Shown piece by piece: positions 56,765 through 64,000 of a stretch of DNA of 64,000 bases. Every line of letters starts with the position of its first letter. Position 1 is the first letter of the stretch. Where the stretch lies: the NCBI GenBank assembly GCA_024803745.1, contig JANJXV010000030.1:2065001-2129000 (forward strand). Reading direction: 5' to 3'. A program made the translations under genes and the position numbers. A model generated the notes under the pieces. The model saw only the letters and a program-made list of their open reading frames with translations, was not told the origin of the DNA and did no database searches. Origin of the DNA: Megascapheus bottae. Its lineage: Eukaryota; Chordata; Mammalia; Rodentia; Geomyidae.

Positions 56765-56918
56765 TTCTGTAGTACAAAGGTTTGAACCCTGGGCACTGGG
56801 CATGCTAGGCATGGACTGTCACTTGAGCCACACAGCAGTGAATCATGTGGCACTAAGGAAGACCCAGGTCTTCATGCATGCTAGGCACACTCTACCACTA
56901 GGCCACGCTCCCAGCCCT
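56765..56918 (-). mobile_element. IDL-Geo SINE (diverged)
   Basis: Reverse copy lacking much of the right monomer. Confidence 0.6.
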
Positions 56919-57008
56919 TTTGATGGTTTTATAGGACTTTTCAACCTGTATTTAATGTTATTTTCATTTAAGTTTTTGTTTGCTTAGGTGTGCCACTGAG
57001 CTACATTC

Positions 57009-57180
57009 ATCTTTTTTTTTTTTTTTTGGTCAGTCCTGGGCTTGAGCTCAGGGCCTGAGCACTGTCCTTGGACTTTCTCAAAGCTACAGCTCTACCATTT
57101 GAGCCTCAGCACCACTCTCGGCTTTTTTCTATGTATGTGGTACCAAGAGGAATCCAATCCAGGTCTTTGTGCCTGCTAGT
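57009..57180 (-). mobile_element. IDL-Geo SINE, 5'-truncated
   Basis: Reverse copy with a T run; cut by a C/T run at 57180. Confidence 0.75.
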
Positions 57181-57191
57181 CCCCCCCCCCC

Positions 57192-57330
57192 TTTTTTTTT
57201 TTTTTTAAATTTTAGGCAGGGTTTGACCAACTTGCCCAGCCTGGTCTTGAACTTGTAATCAATCCTCTTACCTTAGACTCTCAAGTAGCCAGGATTACAG
57301 GCCTGAACCACCATTGTACATTACAGGCAT
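57192..57330 (-). mobile_element. B1/7SL-like SINE monomer
   Basis: T run, then CCCAGCCTGGTCTTGAACTT and GCCAGGATTACAGGCCTGA. Confidence 0.68.
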
Positions 57331-57520
57331 CCAGCCATTTCATTATTACTAATAATAAATTCTACTTTAGAAATTTTCTATTGATGTATTTCTTTTCATA
57401 ATTCAAAACTAATATGTATGAATACGGTAAGAACGGGTGCTGGGTCTTTGTAATAACCTTGCATTGTTTGATAACTATGAGTAAAGTAACTTATATTTAA
57501 ATATAAAAATACACAGACTT

Positions 57521-57723
57521 GGGGCCAGGAGTGTGGCCTAGTGGTTAAAGTGCTTGCCTAGCATGCATGAAGACCTGGGTTTGATTCCTCGGTACCCCAT
57601 ACATAGAAAAAAGCCAGAAGTGGTGCTGAGGCTCAAGTGGTAGAGTTCTAGCCTTGAGAAAGTCCAAGGACAGTGCTCAGGCCCTGAGCTCAAGCCCAGG
57701 ACTGGCCAAAAAAAAAAAAAAAA
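57521..57723 (+). mobile_element. IDL-Geo dimeric SINE with 15-bp TSD
   Basis: Flanked by perfect AAAATACACAGACTT (57506-57520 and 57724-57738). Confidence 0.93.
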
Positions 57724-57796
57724 AAAATACACAGACTTCAAGCCCCAGGACTGACAAAAAAAGAAAAAAAAAAAAACCTCTCAAACATTATGTAGT

Positions 57797-58018
57797 CAGA
57801 TGCTGATAGCACACACCTGTAATCCTAGCTGCTCAGGAAGCTGAGATTTGAGGATCACAGTTTGAAGCCAGCTGGGGCAGGAAAGTCTGAGACTCTTGCT
57901 AATCAAAGAAAAAAACAGGAGTAGAGCTGTGGCTTAAGTGGTAGAGCGCCAGCTGTGTGGGCAGAGGAAAAAACTAAGCAAGAATATAAAGCTCTGAGTT
58001 CAAGCTACGCACATAAAG
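57797..58018 (+). mobile_element. B1-Geo dimeric SINE
   Basis: Ends only about 50 bp before the LGALS8 coding-exon acceptor. Confidence 0.75.
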
Positions 58019-58068
58019 AAAACTAACCCATGCTTGTTTTTCTTTCCCCCACTTTGACTTTTACATAG

Positions 58069-58217
58069 GACAAGTACCTCAGTGTCACTCTGGGTCCCCT
58101 TTAAGTGAGACGAGGTTAAAATTGTATACACAGAAGACTCCAGACAACAAAACCAACATTAGTTGGAACGGAATGATGCTGTCCTTAAAGAACTTACAAA
58201 ATACCATCTACAACCCG
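58069..58217 (+). CDS. LGALS8: LGALS8 exon with start codon
   Basis: Acceptor TTTTACATAG, then 104 bases of 5' UTR. ATG at 58173 starts [15 protein letters not shown] (15 residues), then a GTGAGC donor. G at -3. A second ATG follows immediately, as in human. Confidence 0.93.
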
Positions 58218-61200
58218 GTGAGCAAGTTCTGTAAACTCTCTTTCCACATGGCAGGACTAAGAGAATCCATTGGAAGGGAAATGGTTCATTGGGAGCAGGG
58301 CAAGAACGGAATGCCTTTAGTGAACCACGGGTCCCTGCTGTGATGCTGGCTGAAGGAAAGATCCAGCTCTTCTCCTGTGGCGGAAGAAGAGAGATCATGG
58401 TGGCAGCTGGTGATGGGAACGACGGCAGAAACAGCCACGGAAGCCCCAGAAGGCATGGCAGGCCTCTGTGAGGGGCTCAGGCCACAAAACACAGTCGTAG
58501 AGGAATATGGCTTTCTTACTCTCTGAACTTCCCGTCTCCTCTTTCCCTTTCCTCCTCTTTCCTTTGGTATTCTTGCTCTGTAGTTAAACGGAGTGTCACA
58601 TTGCACTGAAGATAGGCTCCGTTTGTAGTGCTGTTTTCCTTCACTATTAGAGTTTGAACTCAGGGTCTTGTACTGTATGCTAGGCAGGGTCTCTACCGCG
58701 GATCCATGCCTCCAGCCCTTTTCAGTCCTGCTTATTTACTAGGGCCTTGCTTCCCATCTTGGCCTATGCTGGGCTCATGACAACTTCCTAGTTTTTACTT
58801 CCGACAGTAGCTGACATGAGAAGTGAATACCGTCACTTCTGATTTTCTGAAGCCAGGCTGGCTGGCTTCCAACCCTGATCCTCCAACCTCGGCCTTCCTA
58901 CTGCTAGCTAGTACTGTGACTGAAATTAAATAGAATTAGGTGTTTGTGTAGTAAACCATGTGTTAACATCTATCCCTCCTGGAGCTGTGATGGGTCCCTT
59001 CCTCCTTTTCCCCTTTCACCCTGTGCTGGGTTCCCAAGACCACATGGGCTTCAGTAACTCCTCAGTGGAGAGCTTGCTGACCCTGTGACCTGTAGCACGG
59101 GAGGATACGTTGGAACAAATCTACAGCGGTCAGATGATAGGGCTGTCTCTGGCCCTGACGGGGTGCGATGGGGCCTCTGCGAGGTAGCATCTTCTTGTTT
59201 GCAGTTCTGACTTCACGTGTGAGCTGAGGGCTCTGGTGGACAGGGTTGTGCATCTCCTGCTCTCAGGGAGGCCTTGTGTTGATGAGGGACTTGCGGGTGG
59301 GAAGAGAGTCCTTTTTTTGACAGCCAATGTTTTACATTGTTCTCGTCATTTCTTCCCTGGCGTCTGGCCTTTTCCCCTTTAGAGTAGAGGCTGCCAGCAG
59401 TGCGCCTGCATATAGCAGGCGTGTAACAAGCAGTCATTAGCTGTAACCCTAACTACTCAGGGGGTTGACATCTGCGTAAGTCTGACAGCAGGGGAGTTTG
59501 CAAGACGCTTTTCCCCAACTGACCAACAGAAAGCCAGAAGTGGAGGTGTGGTTCAAGTAGTAAAGCACTAGCCTTGATTGAAAAGGCTAAGGGACAGCGC
59601 CAGGCTCTGAGCTCATGCCCAGTACAACACGCACACACAAGCAGGGTCTTCATCAGTCACTGAGGTCCATTGTAATTGCTTCAGAATTAATTTTGTTTAT
59701 GTCAGCCTACGTTTGTCAAACTTTTCTTTTGTTCCTTTTAGACAATCCCCTATGTTGGCACCATTTCTGAGCAGTTGAAGCCTGGGTCTTTGATTGTGAT
59801 CCGAGGGCATGTTCCCAGCGATGCTGACAGGTAAAGTCCTTCTGCGGAGTGGAGAGACACTCAGTCTTAGTGACTGCAGGGTAACAACAGCCCCCACGGT
59901 GGAGAGGCTGTTTTGCTGCACTGAGGTCTGCCATGAGTATACAGCGGCCCTGCCAGGGTAGGAGGAGAGGGGGCCAAGACACTGGCATCACTGGGGTTTT
60001 TCATCCTATGGCAGCAAATGTGGTTCTGATGTAAAGAATTAAGTTGAGCTGGTACAGTGGCTCTTAAGGTCTGAGGATCTCAGTTGAAAAGACAGCTCGG
60101 GCAGGAAAATCTGAGCCTCTTCCCCCCCCCCCCCAGTCCTAGGGCTTGAACTCAGGGTCTGAGCACTGTCCTTGGGTTTTCCTCAAGGCTAGAGCTCTAC
60201 CACTTGAGCCACCGCACCACTTCTGGCTTTTTCTATGTATGTGGTACCGAGGAGTCAAACCCGGGTCTTTGTGCATGCTAGGCAAGCACTCTACCACTAG
60301 GCCACACTCCCAGCCCCAAGTCTGAGCCTCTTTTATCCAGTTAATCACCCAAAAGCCAGAAGTGAATGCTAGCCTGGAGCACAAAAGCTCAGGGGCTGCA
60401 CCTGAGTTCAAGTCCCAGGACGGGCACAAAATAAAAGCCTTGTTGTCAAAGGACAAGGGGGCTTCAAGTCAGTCTAACATTCCCATCTGGTCTCTTCATG
60501 AGTCTGGTGGCTTTTCTGGGTTTTCCGAGCTCCGGGCTGGGCCTGGACGCAAGTGGCGGGAGGGAGATGTGCCGTGACTTCCGAAGACTTGGCATTGGCT
60601 CGGCTCCTGGTCAGGCCCACTGTCCCGAGGGGCCTGTCCTCTTCTCAGCACTCTCCCGATCCACTCCTGAGTTGTGCATGGCTGGGGTGGGGTGCATGTG
60701 GGGGGACCAAGGCAGGTGCTGGCTGTGTCCCGTACTGGCGCTTTGATCCACTCATTAGCAGAGCCTCTCCTGAGAAGGCCTAGCCACCAAAGAGGAGGGG
60801 AAGGGAGACAGGGCAGCCACCCTCGGCGCCACGCGGGTCCAGCTGCTGCCAGCCGTGGCCCACGGCCCCTTCCTCCCCTCAGATTCCAGGTGGACTTGCA
60901 GATCGGCAGCAGTGTGAAGCCCCGAGCCGACGTGGCCTTTCACTTCAACCCTCGCTTCAAAAGATCCGGCTGTATCGTGTGCAACACTCTGACCCAGGAG
61001 AAGTGGGGGTGGGAGGAGGTCACCCACGACAGCCCCTTCACCAGGGAGAAGTCCTTCGAGATCGTCATTCTGGTGCTGAAGGACAAGTTCCAGGTGGGTC
61101 CCAGGGGACCCCACTGGCGCGTACGCCTTACAGTGCTGGGCTCACCTCGCTTGCATCACGCCCGAGCTTGGCCCTGGGTCCCACCAAGGCAGGAGCCACC

Positions 61201-63783
61201 TCTGCCCTGCCGGATGTAGCATGCTGGGCAACATAGGGTGTCCTGTTCATCACGGGAGAGGGGGAGCGTGGTGGGAGGGGGCAGGGGAGGTGCACAGTGC
61301 TTTGTTAAGTTCCCACTAGATGGTGCTGAGGGATTACAGCTGTGCTGCCCCACAGATCCCAGTGGGGACTCCCTGCTGACGTGGGCGCCTGGCATCACAC
61401 AGCTGCTCCCCCAGCTCCCCTCCACACCCCCATCCCCCCCCCGGCCTCCTGTATATCGTTCCTGAGGGAGACCGCTTAGCAGTGCCAGTACTGGGACTTG
61501 AACTCATCCTCCAGCCCTCCCTTGGCCTTTTTGCTGGCACTTTCTCACTTGAGCTCTACCTCTACTACTGGCTTGTTGATGGTTGGTGGAGATAAGAGTC
61601 TCATGGACTTGCCTGCCTGGGCTGGCTTTGAACCGTGATTCTCAGAGGTCAGCCTCTTGAGTAGTTAAGATTACAGGCACAAGCCACCAGCGCCTGCCCC
61701 CCAGGAAACAAGTTTGGATAGTAAGTTCATTTGTTAACTGTGTCCATCCAGGTGGCTGTGAATGGAAAACATACTGTGCTCTATGCCCACAGGATCAGCC
61801 CAGAGAGCATAGACACGCTGGGCATTTATGGCAAAGTGAACGTTCACTCAGTTGGTTTTAGCTTCAGCACGGTAAGTTCCCTTCCATGTCTACCGTGGCA
61901 TCTTTACTTGAGATACTATGAGTTTCTGAGGGCCCGATTGGTTGTCTCTTGCTGCCTCTTACCAGGGCTTTGTGGGCACAGCTGTTCCTAATGAAATGAA
62001 GCCTGCAGGCTGTGTCATGGAGGTGGCCTTTCAGGCTTCTTGGCATCGACTAACTTGCTTCTGTGTGCAGTTTGCAACCTCAGCAGCTGCCAGCTGCTCA
62101 GGCCTCTGTCCACAGATCTTTCTCCACTGCTTGGTCCCTGCAGTTCTGCATGTTCAGTACCACTGACCACTTGGTGTGTTAAACAATTTTATTTTTAAAA
62201 GATGTTTTATGATGTAGAACATTAATCTGTATTTTGTTTTCTGTAGGATTTACAAAATACGCAAACATCAATTCTGGGACTATCAGAGATAAATACAGAA
62301 AATGTAAGTATTAAATCTCCTAGTACAGAGAATAAAGTCAGTGAGCAATAGCTGCTGTTACTCTCATTTCCTGCATAGGAAGTAGGATCTTTGGATTTCG
62401 CTGCACTCTTCCTTGTTACGTTAAAATGAATCCTTGCTAAAACTTAAAAAATATCTTAATGATTAAGAAATGTTCTGGGGGCTGGGAGTTTGGCCTAGTG
62501 GTTAAAGTGCTTGCCTAGCATGCACAAAGACCCGGGTTCGATTCCTCGGTACCACATACATTGAAAAAAGCTGGAAGTGGTGCTGAGGCTCAAGGGGTAG
62601 AGCTCTAGCCTTGAGAAAGTCCAAGGACAGTGCTCAGGCCCTGAGCTCAAGCCGAGGACTGGCAAAAAAAAAAACTGGGCTGGGAATGTGGCTTACTGGT
62701 AGAGTGCTTGCCTCTCCCATGAAGCCCTGGGTTTGATTCCTTAGCACCACATACATAAAAAAAAAGCCAGAAGTGGCATTGTGGCTCACGTGGCAGAGTG
62801 CTAGCCTTGAGCAGAAGCAGCTCAGGGACAGTGCCCAGGCTCCGAGTTTAAACCCCAGAACTGACAAAAAAATGTTCTTAGGTGTTTCTTTTCTTCTTTT
62901 TTGTCTGTCATGGGGCTTGAACTCTGGGCCTGGGTGCCATCCCTAAGCTCTTCAGCTCAAGGCTACCGCCCTACCCCTTGAGCCACAGTGCCACTTCGGG
63001 TTTTCTCATGGTTACTTGGAGATGAGTCTCAAAGTCTTTAGTGCCCCACATGAGCCACCTTGCCCAGGGGTGTTTTTCTCTTAAATTATGGTTTTAATAG
63101 GAGGCCAAGATAGAAGCAATCTTTCAAGCACGTGCTGGTGACTCAGACCTAGCTACTTGGGAGGTTGAGAGTGGGAGCATTGTGGTTTGAGGCTAACCCA
63201 GGCAGAAAGATTTGCAGTATTCCACTACAACCCATACCTGGAGGTATGGTGGTGTTTGTCTGTTTGTCTATGAGTCACACCTCTTTTTTTTTTTTTTTTT
63301 TGGTCAGTCCTGGGGCTTGAATGCAGGGCCTGGGCACTGTCCTTGGGCTTTCTCAAAGTTAGTGTTCTACCACTTGAGACAAAGTACCACTTGCTTTTTG
63401 TGGTACCAAAGAATGGAACCCAGGGCTTCGTGCATGCTAGGCAAGCACTCTACCACTAGGCCAAGTTCTTGGCCCAGTACACCTCTTTTAAACATGCTTT
63501 TTTCTTTCTCTTCTAATAGGTACAAAAGTCTGGTGTTTCACAGTTTGTAAGTGTTTTTGCCAATTATTCCATGTGGTCTGTTTGTCAGTGGTCTAGAGAG
63601 TGGGCAGATTAGCCGTAGAAGTAGCTCCATTCTTCCCCCGTATGGACTGTTTCTCTGCAGCCTAGTAATAGAGGAGATATTTCCAAAATCGTCCCCACAG
63701 CTGTCTACTCCAAGAGCAGAGACTCGACCGTGAACCACCCTGGGACTTGCACCAAAATCCTTCCTACCAACTCTTTGTCAAAG
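58173..63783 (+). CDS. LGALS8: LGALS8, galectin-8 (5' half: N-terminal CRD and linker)
   Basis: Tandem-repeat galectin that binds beta-galactosides on cells and on damaged endomembranes (family knowledge). Coding exons 58173-58217, 59742-59830, 60883-61093, 61752-61871, 62247-62303, 63520-63546 and 63661-63783 join in frame; the 5' UTR part of the first starts at 58069. The N-terminal CRD is complete. R45, Q47, R59 (the sialyl-glycan contact), H65, N67, R69, N79, W86 and E89 all fall at human positions. The last two exons belong to the linker between CRDs, and the 123-nt exon corresponds to the long-linker isoform. The C-terminal CRD lies beyond 64 kb, so the gene is cut by the window. No upstream ATG occurs in the coding exon's 5' UTR. 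Confidence 0.95.
58220..59435. other. LGALS8 intron before the CRD1 exons
   Basis: A reverse ID-like monomer at about 58640-58720 and a reverse B1-like remnant to 58920. Otherwise nothing recognised. Confidence 0.45.
59440..59640 (+). mobile_element. B1-Geo SINE (diverged)
   Basis: Shortened left monomer and a recognisable right monomer. Confidence 0.6.
59742..59830 (+). CDS. LGALS8: LGALS8 exon: CRD1 first strands
   Basis: Encodes [20 protein letters not shown] then RGHVPSDAD and two bases of R45. Acceptor CTTTTAG, donor GTAAAG. Confidence 0.95.
60030..60440 (+). mobile_element. B1-Geo SINE split by a nested SINE
   Basis: Outer plus copy interrupted at 60122-60320. Confidence 0.7.
60122..60320 (-). 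mobile_element. IDL-Geo SINE nested, with C-tail and TSD
   Basis: Reverse copy; flanked by TCTGAGCCTCTT (60110-60121 and 60321-60332). The tail reads as Cs instead of Ts on the plus strand. Confidence 0.88.
60441..60880. other. LGALS8 intron stretch
   Basis: Moderately GC-rich, nothing recognised. Confidence 0.45.
60883..61093 (+). CDS. LGALS8: LGALS8 exon: CRD1 core, sugar-binding residues
   Basis: Encodes 70 residues from FQVDLQ to VLKDKFQ, with HFNPR, CNT and WGWEE. The galectin signature residues are intact. W replaces human R88 between W86 and E89. Acceptor CCCCTCAG, donor GTGGGT. Confidence 0.96.
61094..61478. other. LGALS8 intron stretch
   Basis: Nothing recognised apart from a C run near 61435. 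Confidence 0.45.
61480..61702 (-). mobile_element. B1-Geo dimeric SINE
   Basis: Reverse copy ending about 50 bp before the next LGALS8 exon. Confidence 0.75.
61752..61871 (+). CDS. LGALS8: LGALS8 exon: CRD1 last strands
   Basis: Encodes [20 protein letters not shown] then [10 protein letters not shown] and HSVGFSFST, phase 0. Acceptor CCATCCAG, donor GTAAGT. Confidence 0.95.
62247..62303 (+). CDS. LGALS8: LGALS8 exon: linker start
   Basis: Encodes [19 protein letters not shown], matching human DLQSTQASSLELTEISREN. Acceptor TTCTGTAG, donor GTAAGT. Confidence 0.93.
62477..62672 (+). mobile_element. IDL-Geo dimeric SINE (first of a pair)
   Basis: Full length; AAATGTTCT precedes it at 62468-62476 but does not follow it. 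Confidence 0.87.
62674..62869 (+). mobile_element. IDL-Geo dimeric SINE (second of a pair)
   Basis: Direct tandem neighbour; AAATGTTCT follows at 62870-62878. Confidence 0.85.
62886..63075 (-). mobile_element. B1-Geo SINE, shortened
   Basis: Reverse copy without the end of the left monomer. Confidence 0.65.
63288..63478 (-). mobile_element. IDL-Geo SINE with TSD
   Basis: Reverse copy flanked by ACACCTCTTTT (63277-63287 and 63479-63489), ending about 30 bp before the LGALS8 27-nt exon. Confidence 0.88.
63520..63546 (+). CDS. LGALS8: LGALS8 27-nt linker microexon
   Basis: Encodes VQKSGVSQF (human VPKSGTPQL), phase 0. Acceptor CTAATAG, donor GTAAGT. Confidence 0.9.
63661..63783 (+). CDS. LGALS8: LGALS8 alternative long-linker exon
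   Basis: Encodes 41 residues from [10 protein letters not shown] to LPTNSLSK, phase 0. It matches the extra linker of human galectin-8 long isoforms (PSNRGGDISKIAPRTVYTKS...). Acceptor TCTCTGCAG, donor GTTTGA, which is weak and fits optional use. Confidence 0.9.
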
Positions 63784-64000
63784 GTTTGAAGAGCCAGCAA
63801 TGTACTAAAACTAGAACTAAACCTTCAGCGATTAGTGGTGTGTAGACCCCGCCCCCTCGAGGAGCCAGAGCAGCCCCCCCCCCATGTGTGCGCGTCCCCG
63901 AGCCCCGAGCAGGGCCCACCGGGTGTGTCCTGCTGGAGTGGGGCACGTGGGGCACTGGGGCTCACTACAGCCCCTAGCCGCAGTGCTCCCCAGGGCAGCG

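Noticed and set aside
58122..58172. In-frame extension upstream of the LGALS8 ATG
   Set aside because: It begins at TTG, not ATG, and the tandem ATGs at 58173 match the human start.
5951..63478. Many 60-110 codon frames containing phrases such as [10 protein letters not shown]
   Set aside because: They are translations of reverse IDL-Geo SINEs, not genes; the same phrase recurs at each copy.
1712..63478. tRNA genes
   Set aside because: A- and B-box sequences occur throughout but always inside dispersed SINE dimers with A tails; no intact cloverleaf was recognised.
1..64000. CRISPR arrays, operons, prophage or other bacterial systems
   Set aside because: The sequence is clearly vertebrate nuclear DNA; the regular arrays are minisatellites without repeat-spacer structure.

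Overview
This is a mammalian nuclear genomic window of about 64 kb. It holds exon-intron genes with GT/GC-AG splice sites, CpG-island promoters and very dense SINEs. Two dimeric SINE types dominate. One has a tRNA-Ala/ID-like left monomer joined to a right monomer; it matches the IDL-Geo SINE described from geomyoid rodents. The other has a B1/Alu-like (7SL-type) left monomer joined to the same right monomer; I call it B1-Geo here as a working name. On that basis the source is most likely a geomyoid rodent (pocket mouse, kangaroo rat or pocket gopher). This is inferred from repeats, not from a database search.

Layout. (1) 1-20.9 kb: the 5' half of ERO1B on the minus strand. Nine coding exons encode residues 1-228, and the 3' half lies before position 1. 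Its CpG-island promoter is at about 19.7-20.9 kb and carries a perfect ER-stress element. (2) 20.9-21.9 kb: a GC-rich minisatellite directly behind that promoter. (3) 22-34.3 kb: an intergenic stretch made mostly of SINEs, microsatellites and ancient MIR/L2-like remnants. (4) 34.8-37.05 kb: a 2.3 kb C-rich/G-rich minisatellite running up to the EDARADD promoter. (5) 37.5-48.8 kb: EDARADD on the plus strand, complete for the short-N-terminus isoform (6 coding exons, 206 aa, C-terminal death domain). (6) 53.5-56.1 kb: three different GC-rich minisatellites around the CpG-island promoter of LGALS8. (7) 58.1-63.8 kb: the 5' half of LGALS8 on the plus strand (start codon, N-terminal carbohydrate-recognition domain and linker exons). 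The second CRD lies beyond the window. The order and orientation ERO1B(-), EDARADD(+), LGALS8(+) match my knowledge of human 1q42-q43.

The genes are neighbours rather than a pathway. ERO1B is an ER thiol oxidase, EDARADD is the death-domain adaptor of the ectodysplasin receptor, and LGALS8 is a tandem-repeat galectin. Long open frames over the minisatellites (up to nearly 1,000 codons) are consequences of stop-free repeats and are not called as genes.

The most noteworthy features are: every CpG-island promoter in the window has its own unrelated minisatellite expansion, most with quadruplex-prone G-runs; EDARADD has tandem in-frame 3' splice sites beside a long TG array; ERO1B has a GC-AG intron and a 12-nt microexon; and several SINE insertions have perfect target-site duplications, including one target sequence present three times. 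Exon boundaries were set by hand from reading frame, splice consensus and remembered human protein sequences. No alignment was run.
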